From Leucobacter sp. OLIS6 (lineage in GTDB: Bacteria; Actinomycetota; Actinomycetes; Actinomycetales; Microbacteriaceae): a stretch of DNA of 64,000 bases. A program made the position numbers and the translations under genes. The stretch covers positions 1 through 64,000 of the forward strand of contig NZ_MRAV01000001.1 in assembly GCF_002752355.1 (NCBI RefSeq), read 5' to 3'. Of this stretch, positions 7,961 through 16,522 are shown one piece after another. The notes under the pieces are model-generated. The model worked only from the letters and a program-made list of their open reading frames with translations. It was not told where the DNA came from and did not search any database. The number at the start of each line of letters is the position of its first letter. The first letter of the stretch is position 1.

Positions 7961-8815
7961 GTGAGCGACTCGAATACTTCTGCCGTGCGTCTTCCGCGAA
8001 CCGTCCTCCTCGGAGTGGGATCGATGGGCGGCGCGATCCTCGAGGGCCTGCGCGCGCCCGAGGTGCGCCTCGATGGCCCCATCACCGTCACCACTCGATC
8101 CGCGGCCAGCGCAGCGGCGTTCGACGGCGCCGACGATGTGCGCGCGCTCGCGAGCGAGACCGAGCCGGATGCGAACCGGATCGCGGTGCGCGGAGCGCGC
8201 ATCGTGATCCTCGCGGTCAAGCCGTGGATGATCCATGACGTGCTGCGCGAGATCGCGGAGGACCTCGACCCCGGCGCGATCGTCGTCAGCGTCGCCGCTG
8301 GAACCACGATCGCGAGCATGGAGGCGCTCGTGCCCGCCGCGAACCCGGTCGTGCGCGCCATGCCCAACACCCCGTCGGTGGTCGGCAAGGGCGTCACCGG
8401 CATCGCGGGCGGCGCGGCCGCCGACGCCGAGGTCATGGACGCGGTGCGCGCGGTGTTCGAGACCGTCGGACGGGTGCTCGTGGTCGACGAGGACCGGATC
8501 AACGCCGTCGCCGCCGTCTCGGGATCGGGCCCCGCCTATCTCTTCCTGTTCGTAGAGGAGTTCGCCGCCGCGGCGAAGCGGCTCGGCTTCGACGACGACG
8601 CGGCGAAGCTCCTCGCGGAGGGCACCGTCGCGGGCGCTGCGGCGCTGCTCGAATCCTCCGGTGAGGATCCGGCCGAGCTGCGCCGCCGCGTCACGAGCCC
8701 CAAGGGCACCACGGAGCAGGCCGTGCTCGTGCTGCAGTCGGGCGGCTGGGCCGATCTCTTCGACCGCGCGCTCGCCGCGAACATCCGCCGCTCCGAGGAG
8801 CTCGCGGCAGGCTGA
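7961..8815 (+). CDS. proC: Pyrroline-5-carboxylate reductase
   Basis: Last step of proline synthesis: reduces pyrroline-5-carboxylate with NAD(P)H. The 284 residues show the Rossmann motif LGVGSMGGA near the N-terminus, VKPWM, the MPNTP substrate loop (RAMPNTPSVVGKGVTG), and the C-terminal family signature around residues 230-265 (ELRRRVTSPKGTTEQA). GTG at 7961 is chosen because the -10 box is seven bases away. The stop is seven bases from the convergent ktrA stop. Confidence 0.96.
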   Translation: MSDSNTSAVRLPRTVLLGVGSMGGAILEGLRAPEVRLDGPITVTTRSAASAAAFDGADDVRALASETEPDANRIAVRGARIVILAVKPWMIHDVLREIAEDLDPGAIVVSVAAGTTIASMEALVPAANPVVRAMPNTPSVVGKGVTGIAGGAAADAEVMDAVRAVFETVGRVLVVDEDRINAVAAVSGSGPAYLFLFVEEFAAAAKRLGFDDDAAKLLAEGTVAGAAALLESSGEDPAELRRRVTSPKGTTEQAVLVLQSGGWADLFDRALAANIRRSEELAAG

Positions 8816-8822
8816 TCCGCGA

Positions 8823-9488
8823 CTACGCGATCGCGGCGAAGCGCTCCACGTCCGCCGCGGTCCCCGACACGATGATCAGGTCGTGCGACGACACCACGGT
8901 GCTCGGCGTCGCGTAGGTGAACGGCTGGCCCGGCGTCTTCACGCCGACCACCGTGACCCGGTAGCGGGAGCGCACGCCGCTCGATTCGAGGTCGAGCCCG
9001 CGGATCGAGCGCGGCGGATACATCTTCACCAGCACGAAATCGTCGTCGAACTGGATGAAGTCGAGCATGCTGCCGCTCAGCAGGTGCGCGACGCGCTCGC
9101 CGGCTTCCCGCTCGGGATAGATGACGTGGTGCACGCCGATGCGCTCGAGGATCTTGCCGTGCGAGAACGAGATCGCCTTCGCCCAGATCTGCGGCACCCC
9201 GAGATCCACGAGGTTTGCGGCGATGAGCACGCTGGCCTCGATCGAGGATCCGACGGCGACGACCGCGATCTGGAACTCGTCCGCGCCGATCTGGCGGAGC
9301 GCCTCGATGGACCGCGCATCGGTCTGCACGGCGTGGGTGACGCGGTCTGCCCACTTCTGCACCAGGGTGGCGTCGGTGTCGACCACGAGCACCTCGCGGT
9401 CCTGGCGGTCGAGCTGGCCCGCGGTCGCGGCGCCGAAGCGTCCGAGTCCGATCACCAGCACGGGGGCATCGCTGCGGATATCAACCAA
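8823..9488 (-). CDS. ktrA: Potassium uptake regulatory subunit (TrkA/KtrA family)
   Basis: Cytoplasmic gating ring for the KtrB channel. The 221 residues contain an RCK_N Rossmann fold with the nucleotide motif GLGRFG (about residues 14-19), an acidic strand end VVDTD, and a C-terminal RCK_C (TrkA_C) domain from about residue 135. Start: TTG at 9488, preceded by AAAGG at seven bases and overlapping the ktrB stop, implies translational coupling. Upstream sequence in frame is a shadow of ktrB. Ligand would be ADP/ATP or NAD(H), and possibly c-di-AMP, by analogy to the family. Confidence 0.9.
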   Translation of the reverse strand: MVDIRSDAPVLVIGLGRFGAATAGQLDRQDREVLVVDTDATLVQKWADRVTHAVQTDARSIEALRQIGADEFQIAVVAVGSSIEASVLIAANLVDLGVPQIWAKAISFSHGKILERIGVHHVIYPEREAGERVAHLLSGSMLDFIQFDDDFVLVKMYPPRSIRGLDLESSGVRSRYRVTVVGVKTPGQPFTYATPSTVVSSHDLIIVSGTAADVERFAAIA

Positions 9489-10920
9489 CGATCGGCCTTT
9501 CTTCGGGGAGGCGGAACATGCGGGAGCGGCTGGTCGCCGCGACCGCGGCCGCGAGAGTGACGGTGCCGACGCGGCCCGCCCACATCGTCGCGGCGAGCAC
9601 GTACTTGCCGGCATCCGGCAGGTTCGCCGAGAGGTCGGTCGAGAGCCCGCAGGTGCCGAACGCGGAGATCACCTCGAACAGCACGATGTCGAGCGGTTGG
9701 CCGGTCATGTGCATGATCGTGATCGAGGCGATGGCGACGATGGTCGCGCCCCAGATGACGATCGAGACGGCGACGCGCAGCACCTCGTTCGGGATTCGCC
9801 GACCGAACGCCTGCATGTCCTGGTAGCCGCGGGCTTCGGCGTACGCGGCGAGGAACAGCACCGCGATGGTGGTCACCTTGATGCCGCCGGCGGTCGAGGC
9901 GGAGCCGCCGCCGACGAACATGAGCATGTCCATGACGAGCAGGGTCGAGCCGTGCATATCGAGCGGATCGACGATCCCGAGGCCGCCCGATCTGGTCATG
10001 ACCGACATGTATCCGGCGCTGAACAGCGTCTGCCCCAGGTTCTGCGAACCGAACGTCGACGGGTTGTTCCACTCGAGGCCGGCGATGGCGAGCCAGCCGA
10101 GGATCACGAACGCGATGGTGGTGGTGAGCGTGAGCTTGGCGTGCAGGCCGAGGCGCTTGTGCGCGCGCCAGCCGCCGCCGGCCAGGTAGCGGTAGAGCGC
10201 GAAGATGACGGGGAAACCGATGCTGCCGAGGAACACGCCGATGGCGAGCACCGACAGCAGGTAGCCGTCCGTCTCGTACGGGGCGAGGCCGCCCGGGAGC
10301 GGCACGAACCCGGTGTTCGTGAACGCCGATGCCGCGAGGTAGAAGCCGTTGCCGAGGGCGTGCGGCAGCGAGTACCCCTCGAGCAGCAGGCGGGGCGCGA
10401 TCATCAGGGTCAGGGCGGCTTCGATCACGAGGAGGCTGATCGCGACGGCGCCGAGCAGGCCACCGATGTCTCCGAGGCCGACCGCCTGGCTCTCGCTGAC
10501 GCCGCGGCCCGTGCGCATGGGATTCGTGTCGGTCGCGGCGAGCAGGCGCTGGCGCAGGCCCAGGCGTCGGGTGACGGTGAGGCCGAGGATGCTGGCGAGC
10601 GTGAGCACGCCGATGCCGCCGATCTGGATGCCGGCGAGGATCACGAGATCGCCGAAGATCGACCAGTGGCTCGCCATGTCGACGGTCGAGAGGCCGGTCA
10701 CGCAGATCGCCGAGACCGCGGTGAACATGGCGTCGGCGAGCGGGGTGATGGTGCCGGCGGCCGAAGAGATCGGCAGCGAGAGGAGCGCGGTCCAGAGCAG
10801 GATCAGCGCGGAGAAGACCAGAATCGCGAAGCGCGCCGGCGACGACTGGATCATGCTCTGGATCCAGGACTTCTGCGCCAGCGGAGCGGACGTCCTGCGC
10901 ATGGTGCGCTGTGCCCTCAC
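9481..10920 (-). CDS. ktrB: Potassium uptake membrane subunit (TrkH/KtrB family)
   Basis: A 479-residue membrane channel built from four membrane-pore-membrane repeats. The pore loops are visible as AVSAICVTGLSTVDM (~70), AASAFTNTGFVPL (~200), GYMSVMTRSGGLGIV (~310) and SAFGTCGLSTDLS (~420), each with the filter glycine. GTG at 10920 is chosen because GAAGAAGGAG lies just upstream; ATG at 10902 is an alternative. Operon with ktrA (8-base overlap). Together they import K+ driven by sodium or membrane potential. Confidence 0.93.
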   Translation of the reverse strand: MRAQRTMRRTSAPLAQKSWIQSMIQSSPARFAILVFSALILLWTALLSLPISSAAGTITPLADAMFTAVSAICVTGLSTVDMASHWSIFGDLVILAGIQIGGIGVLTLASILGLTVTRRLGLRQRLLAATDTNPMRTGRGVSESQAVGLGDIGGLLGAVAISLLVIEAALTLMIAPRLLLEGYSLPHALGNGFYLAASAFTNTGFVPLPGGLAPYETDGYLLSVLAIGVFLGSIGFPVIFALYRYLAGGGWRAHKRLGLHAKLTLTTTIAFVILGWLAIAGLEWNNPSTFGSQNLGQTLFSAGYMSVMTRSGGLGIVDPLDMHGSTLLVMDMLMFVGGGSASTAGGIKVTTIAVLFLAAYAEARGYQDMQAFGRRIPNEVLRVAVSIVIWGATIVAIASITIMHMTGQPLDIVLFEVISAFGTCGLSTDLSANLPDAGKYVLAATMWAGRVGTVTLAAAVAATSRSRMFRLPEERPIVG

Positions 10921-11000
10921 GTCTCCTTCTTCCGATTCGCCCGAGGCCCCGGTGCAGCGGCCCCGGAGTTCGCGGTTGTCATGCTACACACCTGGCGGGC

Positions 11001-11006
11001 TACCCT
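11001..11006 (+). promoter_or_regulatory. Leaderless -10 box of the ArsR-type gene
   Basis: TACCCT, seven bases before the ATG at 11014. Divergent from ktrB, whose start is about 95 bases away. Confidence 0.55.
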
Positions 11007-11013
11007 GGTGGCT

Positions 11014-11469
11014 ATGCCTGACATTTTCGGAGTCATCGCCGACGCGACCCGGCGCGACATCCTGCAGATCCTGCTCGAGCGGCATCTGGAGGGTACGGAG
11101 ATCAGCGTCTCCGAGATCGTCGCCCGGCTCGAGATCAGCCAGCCCACGGTCTCCAAGCATCTGAAGGTGCTGCGGGACTCCGAGCTGGTCACCGTGCGCG
11201 AGGAGGGGCAGCACCGCTTCTACTCGCTGGACCCCGAGCCGCTCGAGATGATCGAGGACTTCGTGATCCCCTTCCTCTCGGCCGGCTTCGAGACCGAGGT
11301 GTCGGTCGAGTACCTGTCGGAATCGGGGGAGCCGGTTCCCGGCCCGGACTCGGACGAGGAGGTGCTGCCCGAGGGCGTGGCGGCTGCCGCCGAGGGGATC
11401 GGCCGTGTCGCGGCCAAGGCGGAGCACCAGGTGAAGGAGCTCGTCGCGCGCTTCCGACTGCGCGGCTGA
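11014..11469 (+). CDS. ArsR-family winged-helix transcriptional regulator
   Basis: A 151-residue protein with an ArsR-type winged helix in residues 1-75: [16 protein letters not shown], then the recognition helix [19 protein letters not shown] and wing [11 protein letters not shown]. No CxC metal-binding motif is visible on helix 3, so metal sensing is not supported. The C-terminal 65 residues are acidic and then Ala-rich, outside the usual domain. It is divergent from ktrBA and may control it; that is inference from position. Confidence 0.88.
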   Translation: MPDIFGVIADATRRDILQILLERHLEGTEISVSEIVARLEISQPTVSKHLKVLRDSELVTVREEGQHRFYSLDPEPLEMIEDFVIPFLSAGFETEVSVEYLSESGEPVPGPDSDEEVLPEGVAAAAEGIGRVAAKAEHQVKELVARFRLRG

Positions 11470-11515
11470 GCGCAGAGCCGCGGCCCTCGGTTGGCTTCAT
11501 GCGGCGCGCCGATGT

Positions 11516-11521
11516 TATGAT
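11516..11521 (+). promoter_or_regulatory. -10 box of the bS22 gene
   Basis: TATGAT, with TTGGCT at 11491-11496 as a weak -35 at 19 bases. It gives a leader of about 50 bases before the ATG at 11576. Confidence 0.45.
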
Positions 11522-11575
11522 GTGTGTTTTGTGGGCCATCGACCCGATGCGACCCTGAGACGTTGTGAGGTACCG

Positions 11576-11674
11576 ATGGGTTCAGTAATCAAGAAGCGCC
11601 GCAAGCGCATGTCGAAGAAGAAGCACCGCAAGCTGCTTCGGAAGACTCGTCACCAGCGTCGCAACAAGAAGTAG
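11576..11674 (+). CDS. Small basic ribosomal protein, AURKAIP1/bS22 type (32 aa)
   Basis: A 32-residue, very basic protein: [20 protein letters not shown], then [12 protein letters not shown]. This is the actinobacterial AURKAIP1/COX24-domain protein, known from mycobacterial ribosomes as bS22, a small-subunit protein near the decoding region. The sequence is close to invariant across the phylum. It has its own promoter upstream and a strong terminator downstream, so it is monocistronic. Easily missed because of its size. Confidence 0.93.
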   Translation: MGSVIKKRRKRMSKKKHRKLLRKTRHQRRNKK

Positions 11675-11704
11675 TCGACGCGCGCCACGGGGCGCACGAT
11701 CGGC

Positions 11705-11735
11705 GAAAGGCGTCGGGCTCAGCCCGGCGCCTTTC
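11705..11735 (+). terminator. Terminator of the bS22 gene
   Basis: Inverted repeat GAAAGGCGTCGGGCT (11705-11719) / AGCCCGGCGCCTTTC (11721-11735), with one G-T pair, followed by TTG. The closing bases of the central arm form the loop. Confidence 0.8.
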
Positions 11736-11758
11736 TTGCGTCTCGGCCGCATCGTCCC

Positions 11759-11790
11759 GTCATCCTGCGCGAGGGACGAGTCGCAGGATC
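11759..11790 (+). repeat. Dispersed hairpin repeat, fourth copy
   Basis: Same element as at 5517-5548, differing at one loop base (GAGGGACG here, GAGGAACG there). It ends directly against the -10 box of the glutaredoxin gene. Confidence 0.8.
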
Positions 11791-11796
11791 TACACT
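11791..11796 (+). promoter_or_regulatory. Leaderless -10 box of the glutaredoxin gene
   Basis: TACACT, six bases before GTG at 11803. The upstream flank, where a -35 would be, is occupied by the dispersed repeat. Confidence 0.55.
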
Positions 11797-11802
11797 GGCT
11801 GA

Positions 11803-12099
11803 GTGCCGAATCCCGTCTCGATCCGACTGCTGAGCAAGCCCGGATGCCACCTGTGCGACGACGCGCGAGCGGTGGTCGAGACTGTGCGGTCCGAGACCGC
11901 GGAGCGGGGGATCGCCACGGAGCTTGAGGAGCTCGACATCCTGCAGGATCCCGGACTGGCGAGGCGGCACTCCGAGGACATCCCCGTCGTGCTCGTGAAC
12001 GGCCGCCGGGTGGCGATCTGGCGCGTTGATCCGGCGAAGCTGACCGCCGCGATCGAGCGTGCGGCGAACGGCCCGAGGCTGGTGCTGTTCCGGCGCTGA
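11803..12099 (+). CDS. Glutaredoxin-family thiol-disulfide protein
   Basis: A 98-residue cytoplasmic redox protein of the glutaredoxin/thioredoxin fold. It has an N-terminal strand, then the redox motif CHLC (residues 15-18) and the cis-proline segment DIPVVLVNGRRV about 60 residues on. The leaderless GTG start gives MPNPVSIRLLSKPGC. This family (DUF836-like) is common as a single gene in actinobacteria. Partner unknown; no reductase gene is adjacent. Confidence 0.88.
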   Translation: MPNPVSIRLLSKPGCHLCDDARAVVETVRSETAERGIATELEELDILQDPGLARRHSEDIPVVLVNGRRVAIWRVDPAKLTAAIERAANGPRLVLFRR

Positions 12100-12156
12100 G
12101 CCCCGCTCGACCGCCTCGAAGACCGAACCACCGATCCCGAACCGAGGAGAACTCGA

Positions 12157-12459
12157 ATGACCCTGCGCCATGTGGTGAGCTGGAAGCTGAACGGCGAGAC
12201 CCGCGAGGAGCGCGATGAGCAGGCCGCTCGCGCGATCGCCGCGATCGAGCCGCTGCGCGAGAGCGTTCCGACGGTCCGTGCGCTCGATGTGCGCCGCAAC
12301 GAGCTCTTCGACGGCGACAACTTCGACGTCACCCTCATCGCCGACTTCGACGACGCCGATGGGCTGGCCGTGTACGCCGGTCATCCCGAGCACCTCCCCG
12401 TGGTCGCGCTGATGAAGCAGATCACCGCGGCCCGCGCCGCGAGCGACTTCACCGTCTGA
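12157..12459 (+). CDS. Dabb (stress-responsive A/B barrel) family protein
   Basis: A 100-residue dimeric ferredoxin-like barrel protein. The family start LRHVVSWKLN and the later strand FDVTLIADFDDADGLAVYAGHPEH are typical of Dabb domains, which bind or cyclise small molecules in some plant and bacterial members but lack a general function. The start has GAGGAG seven bases upstream. It follows the glutaredoxin gene by 57 bases and may be co-transcribed. Confidence 0.85.
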   Translation: MTLRHVVSWKLNGETREERDEQAARAIAAIEPLRESVPTVRALDVRRNELFDGDNFDVTLIADFDDADGLAVYAGHPEHLPVVALMKQITAARAASDFTV

Positions 12460-12577
12460 ACCAGCGGTTCGGGTCGCGGCCCGAACCGCGCTGGAACGGT
12501 CGGCCCGAAATAGTTGAATCCTCCACTAGTGTGGGTCGAGTGCGCGACCGGCGCGTGCGACGACCCAGGAGGCAACG

Positions 12578-14380
12578 GTGCCCGTGCGACCGATCCGCAG
12601 ACTCATCGGCCTGGCGCTGGGCGCCGCTCTCATCGTCTCGGGGGCCGTCGCCGCGTCCCCGGCGCTCGCCGATGACGCGCCGGCGCCGGAGACCCGGGCG
12701 GCGGAGGCATCCGCTTCCGGTGCGCGCGAGCACCGGGGGGACCTGACCCCGGCCGAGCAGCTGCAACGCTCCCGCGAACGCAAGCTCGTGGAGCGCCCCG
12801 CCGCGCTCCCCGCGGGGGCCGCGACGCTCCACGGCAGGATCGACGTCCCCGCGGGGGTGCTCGATCCCGATGGCTTCTCCGCCGTGGTCCTGGCCTCCAG
12901 CGACGGCACGTCCTACCTGGACATGTCACCGATCGAGGCGGACGGCGGGTACGCGTTCTCGGGGGTCGACCCGGGGGAGTACGTCCTCATCGCCGCGGGC
13001 ACGTGCGGCTGCGAGCAGGGTTGGTTCACCCAGTTGCTGACGGCGGCGGACGGCACGGTGACCGTGTCGGTCGCCGACGCGGCCGACACCGCCTGGGACG
13101 CCGCGATGGCGGTGCCCGATGCGCAGATCTCGGGCACCGCGTTCGGGCTGCGGGACTCCTTCGATGCCGACGTCGCTCCGTTCGTCTACACGAAGGCGGA
13201 CGGCCGCTGGATCCAGCTCGACATGGGGATGGTGGCCGAGGGGCCGCTGTCCTCGCGCGCCTACGCACTGCCGATGCTGCGGAACGGCACCTACACGGTC
13301 GGCCTCCTCGAGCAGCAGCCGAACGCGAAGGACCCCGAACGGACGGCCTGGCTCGGCGGGGCATCGCAGCTGGGATCCGCCAAGCCCGTCGCGCTCGCTG
13401 CGGCGCAGAACCGCACCGGGGTCGATCTCGGATTCCCGGGCAGGCCGGTCGTGACCGCCGCGAACCTCGCGGTCAAGCGCTTCTCCGGAGCGGACCGCTT
13501 CGACACCTCGGCGGCGATCTCGCGGGCGGCCTACCCGTTCGGGGCTTCCACCGTGTACATCGCGGACGGGAACGCGTTCCCCGATGCGCTCGCCGGTGCG
13601 GCGGCGGCCGGCGCCGAGGGGGCACCGGTGCTGCTCGTGCGGTCGGGCTCGATCCCCGCGTCGGTGCGCACGGAGCTCTCCCGGCTGCGACCCAACGACA
13701 TCATCGTGCTCGGCGGCGCCGGCGCGGTCAGCGTCTCCGTGCAGGTCGAGCTGGAGCAGTACGCCGACTACGCCGTGCGACGCATGGCGGGTGCGGATCG
13801 CTACCAGACGGCAGCGACCATCTCGCGGAAGACCAGCGGGACCGATGTTCCCGAAGTCTATGTGGCGAGCGGCATGAACTTTCCCGACGCGCTCGCGGGT
13901 GCGGCCGCGGCCGGCGCAGCAGGCGCTCCCGTGCTGCTCGTGCCACCGGGGACGATCCCGGCGGCGGTGAAGACCGAACTCGCTCGCCTGCGGCCGGAGC
14001 GGATCGTCGTGCTGGGTGGGACCGGAGCGGTGAGCCGTACGGTCGAGTCCCAGCTGCGACGGTACGCGAGCGATGGAGTGGTGCGGATCGACGGCCCCGA
14101 CCGCTTCGGAACCTCGGTCGCGATCTCGGAGTCGACGGTGGAACCGGGCGTCCCGATCGCGTATGTCGCGGACGGCATGAACTTCCCGGACGCGCTCGCC
14201 GGGGCAGCGGTGGCCGCGGCGCAGGGCGGCCCGATCCTGCTCGTGCGGCAGGGAGCGATCCCGTCGACGATCGGCTCGGAGCTGTCGCGGCTCCAGCCGC
14301 AGCGCATCGCGGTGCTCGGCGGAACGGGCGCGGTCGGGTCCGGCGTGCAGGCGCAGCTGAAGCAGTACCTCGTGCCCTGA
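12578..14380 (+). CDS. Exported protein with three cell-wall-binding repeats (CW_binding_2)
   Basis: A 600-residue secreted surface protein. Signal peptide: basic VRPIRR, hydrophobic core, and a cut after ALA near residue 30. An Ala-rich linker and a beta-rich region (about 80-290), with a transthyretin-like stretch GGYAFSGVDPGEYVLIAAG, precede three CW_binding_2 modules from about residue 300. Each module has the FSGADRFDTSAAIS-like start, FPDALAGAAAA and a VLGGxGAVS block. These modules bind anionic wall polymers in clostridia. GTG at 12578 has GGAGG five bases upstream. Ligand of the N-terminal part unknown. Confidence 0.88.
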   Translation: MPVRPIRRLIGLALGAALIVSGAVAASPALADDAPAPETRAAEASASGAREHRGDLTPAEQLQRSRERKLVERPAALPAGAATLHGRIDVPAGVLDPDGFSAVVLASSDGTSYLDMSPIEADGGYAFSGVDPGEYVLIAAGTCGCEQGWFTQLLTAADGTVTVSVADAADTAWDAAMAVPDAQISGTAFGLRDSFDADVAPFVYTKADGRWIQLDMGMVAEGPLSSRAYALPMLRNGTYTVGLLEQQPNAKDPERTAWLGGASQLGSAKPVALAAAQNRTGVDLGFPGRPVVTAANLAVKRFSGADRFDTSAAISRAAYPFGASTVYIADGNAFPDALAGAAAAGAEGAPVLLVRSGSIPASVRTELSRLRPNDIIVLGGAGAVSVSVQVELEQYADYAVRRMAGADRYQTAATISRKTSGTDVPEVYVASGMNFPDALAGAAAAGAAGAPVLLVPPGTIPAAVKTELARLRPERIVVLGGTGAVSRTVESQLRRYASDGVVRIDGPDRFGTSVAISESTVEPGVPIAYVADGMNFPDALAGAAVAAAQGGPILLVRQGAIPSTIGSELSRLQPQRIAVLGGTGAVGSGVQAQLKQYLVP

Positions 14381-14394
14381 GCCGAGGCCGTCGC

Positions 14395-15216
14395 TCAGCC
14401 CGGTTCGGCGTCCGCGGCCGCGCGTCGGTAGTCGCTCGGGGTGCGGCCCAGCACCGCGACGAAGTCGCCCGTGAAGTGGGCGTGGTCGGCGTAGCCGAGC
14501 TCGGTCGCGAGGTCGGCGATCCTGACCTCCGGGTCGTCCCGCAGCCGCTGCGCCGCTTCCTGCAGGCGTCGGCGGCGGATCAGGGCGAGGGGCGGAACGC
14601 CCAGGAACCGATCCGCGAGGCGCTGCAGACTCCGCACCGAGACGTGCATCCGCTCGGCGAGCTGCTCGACGCGCGTGAGCGACGGATCCTCGACGAGTGC
14701 CGCGAGGCGATTCGCGAGGGCGGCGTCCGAGCCCCGCGCGGGGGCGGGGACGCGGTCGGTGATCCACTCGATGAGGAGCGCCGCGGCCGCAGCGCGACGC
14801 GCGGTGCCGTCCGCCGCCGGCGCCGTCATCGCGCGGTCGACCCGATCGCGCAGTTCCTCCGCCCCCGGCGCGGTGAGGGGGATCGCGCGGTCGCGGAGCT
14901 CCGATGGGCTCCCGAGCAGCGCCGGCTGCGCCGCGGGCCTGAGCAGCGCGCCCACCGCCCAGCCCCGACCGCGGAGCACGCGCTCCGAGCGGCGGGTGGG
15001 CGGGCCGACGAGCATCGACCCCTCGGACTCGATGACCAGGTTGCCCGCGGGGAACGGCAGTATCTCCTGCCGGGATTCCTCTCCGGGGGCGAGATCCCAC
15101 TGGGGGATCCAGATCCAGCGCACCGCGTAGGCCGCGGCGGGCGGCGCCGGCACTCGGTGGAACTCGGGAAGCCTCGACGGGAACAGCGTCCCGCGCTCGT
15201 CGTCGCGTCCGGTCAT
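14395..15216 (-). CDS. AraC-family transcriptional regulator
   Basis: A 273-residue regulator with a C-terminal AraC double helix-turn-helix (from ~170): LAERMHVSVRSLQRLADRFLGVPPLALIR and IADLATELGYADHAHFTGDFVAVLGRTPSDYRR. The N-terminal half is a cupin-like sensor (DUF6597 type: YAVRWIWIPQWDL... LVGPPTRRSERVLRG). Start at 15216 is chosen for GGAG five bases upstream; longer in-frame versions reach into the divergent promoter. Divergent from a VOC gene, its likely target. Confidence 0.88.
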   Translation of the reverse strand: MTGRDDERGTLFPSRLPEFHRVPAPPAAAYAVRWIWIPQWDLAPGEESRQEILPFPAGNLVIESEGSMLVGPPTRRSERVLRGRGWAVGALLRPAAQPALLGSPSELRDRAIPLTAPGAEELRDRVDRAMTAPAADGTARRAAAAALLIEWITDRVPAPARGSDAALANRLAALVEDPSLTRVEQLAERMHVSVRSLQRLADRFLGVPPLALIRRRRLQEAAQRLRDDPEVRIADLATELGYADHAHFTGDFVAVLGRTPSDYRRAAADAEPG

Positions 15217-15325
15217 GCTGCTCCGAGGGAGTGTCCGGCCGAGGGCCGCGGCGCCGTTCGGCGACCGGTTCCCAGTGTCGCGGGATCTGGCGCGAATGTT
15301 CAAGTGCGGCGCGCGGTACCGGGCC

Positions 15326-15331
15326 TACGCT
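15326..15331 (+). promoter_or_regulatory. Leaderless -10 box of the VOC gene
   Basis: TACGCT, six bases before ATG at 15338. Confidence 0.55.
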
Positions 15332-15337
15332 GGCGCC

Positions 15338-15847
15338 ATGACTGAAGAACCCACCCGAGCTGTGACCGGATCCCACACGACGAACGGCATCCCCCACGGC
15401 GTGACCTCGCTCACGCCCTTCCTCGCGATCCCGCGCGCCGGCGAGGCGCTCACCTTCTACCGCGACGTGTTCGGTGCGCGCATCGTCGACACCACCGAGT
15501 TCGGCGGGGTCCTCGCGCACGCCGATCTCGACTTCGGCAACGGCCGACTGCAGCTCGGCGTGCCGATGCCGGATTACCACCTGGTCGCCCCGCCGGAGGG
15601 CGAGGACGACGTCTGCTATTCGATCGCGCTCTACGTGCCCGACGTGGACGCGGTGGTGGAGCGTGCGGTGGCGGCCGGTGCGGTGGTGCGCGAGCCGGCC
15701 GCGCACTTCGTCACGGGGGACCGGTTCGCGAGCATCCGCGATCCGTTCGGCGTGCGCTGGTCGATCATGACCCGTGTCGAGGACCTCTCCGAGGAGGAGA
15801 GCGTGCAGCGGGTGCGCGATTGGGCGGGCTCGTTCGAAGCCGAGTAG
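15338..15847 (+). CDS. VOC-family (glyoxalase/bleomycin-resistance fold) protein
   Basis: A 169-residue protein of the vicinal oxygen chelate fold, one complete beta-alpha-beta-beta-beta pair: LTPFLAIPRAGEALTFYRDVFGARIV and, later, ALYVPDVDAVVERAVAAGA ending with IRDPFGVRWSIMTR. It is of the PhnB-like type with an N-terminal extension of about 25 residues. Possible roles are small-molecule resistance or isomerisation; the sequence does not decide. Regulated probably by the divergent AraC gene. Confidence 0.87.
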   Translation: MTEEPTRAVTGSHTTNGIPHGVTSLTPFLAIPRAGEALTFYRDVFGARIVDTTEFGGVLAHADLDFGNGRLQLGVPMPDYHLVAPPEGEDDVCYSIALYVPDVDAVVERAVAAGAVVREPAAHFVTGDRFASIRDPFGVRWSIMTRVEDLSEEESVQRVRDWAGSFEAE

Positions 15848-15862
15848 TGGCCGCGTGGCTCC

Positions 15863-16441
15863 CTACTCGGCTTCGGCGGCTTCGGCCGCCGCGGCGGGTG
15901 CGTGCAGGTGCAGGCGCTCGCCGCTCGTGTTGAGCAGGCTGATGGTCTCGGCCGGACGGTCGCCCTCGGCGCGCATCGCGTGCGGGGTGCGCGTGTCGAA
16001 CTCGGCGGCCTCGCCGCGTTCGAGCACGAGCTCCTGATCGCCGAGCAGCAGCCGGAGCCTGCCGGAGAGCACGTACAACCACTCGTGGCCGTCGTGCGTG
16101 CGGGGCGTCATCCGGGGTGCGTCGGGGTGGTAGGTGATCTTGAACGCACGGACCTCGGACTCCTCGCGGGTGAGCGGAGCGATCGTCATGCCGTCCCGCT
16201 GCACCGATGGGCGACGCACCCTGGGATCGCGATCCTGCGGGTCGAGCAGATCGTCGATGCGGATCCCCAGCTGCCGGGTGAGCGGGAGCAGGAGCTCGAG
16301 GCTGGCCTGGCGCTTGCCCGATTCGAGCCGGGAGAGCGTGCTGGGCGACATCTGCGCCCGCCCGGCGAGCTCCTCGAGGGTCCATTCGCGGGCCTGACGC
16401 GCGGCGCGCAGACGAGGGCCGAGCCGGTCGAGTTCGGGCAT
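15863..16441 (-). CDS. XRE-family regulator with C-terminal cupin sensor
   Basis: A 192-residue HTH-cupin repressor. Residues 8-65 form an HTH_3 domain (LRAARQAREWTLEELAGRAQMSPSTLSRLESGKRQ), and residues ~110-180 a cupin (HDGHEWLYVLSGRLRLLLGDQELVLERGEAAEFDTRTPHAMRAEG). The start has GAGGAGG upstream. It is divergent from the oxidoreductase-methyltransferase pair; this arrangement recurs in actinobacteria as I recall, so it probably represses that pair and senses a small ligand through the cupin. Confidence 0.9.
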   Translation of the reverse strand: MPELDRLGPRLRAARQAREWTLEELAGRAQMSPSTLSRLESGKRQASLELLLPLTRQLGIRIDDLLDPQDRDPRVRRPSVQRDGMTIAPLTREESEVRAFKITYHPDAPRMTPRTHDGHEWLYVLSGRLRLLLGDQELVLERGEAAEFDTRTPHAMRAEGDRPAETISLLNTSGERLHLHAPAAAAEAAEAE

Positions 16442-16465
16442 GGAGCCTCCTCGGAGGTGAATGTC

Positions 16466-16496
16466 TTTGCTGCTTTCGCAAATATGATTGCAGAAA
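16466..16496 (+). promoter_or_regulatory. Candidate operator over the promoter of the oxidoreductase gene
   Basis: AT-rich island with inverted repeats TTTGC/GCAAA (16466-16482) and TTTCGCAA/TTGCAGAAA (16474-16496) around a TATGAT -10 box at 16484-16489. Placed between the divergent XRE-cupin and oxidoreductase genes, it is a likely binding site for the regulator. Confidence 0.45.
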
Positions 16497-16522
16497 CTGG
16501 ATGCTCCGGCAACTCTGGATGC

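Noticed and set aside
9121-11013. Long N-terminal extension in frame with the ArsR gene
   Set aside because: It is antisense to ktrBA, and a -10 box lies seven bases before the real ATG at 11014.
12926-15706. 926-codon minus-strand open frame
   Set aside because: Antisense to the CW_binding_2 and VOC genes and out of frame with the AraC gene it spans; composition is Arg-rich, an effect of high GC. No domain.
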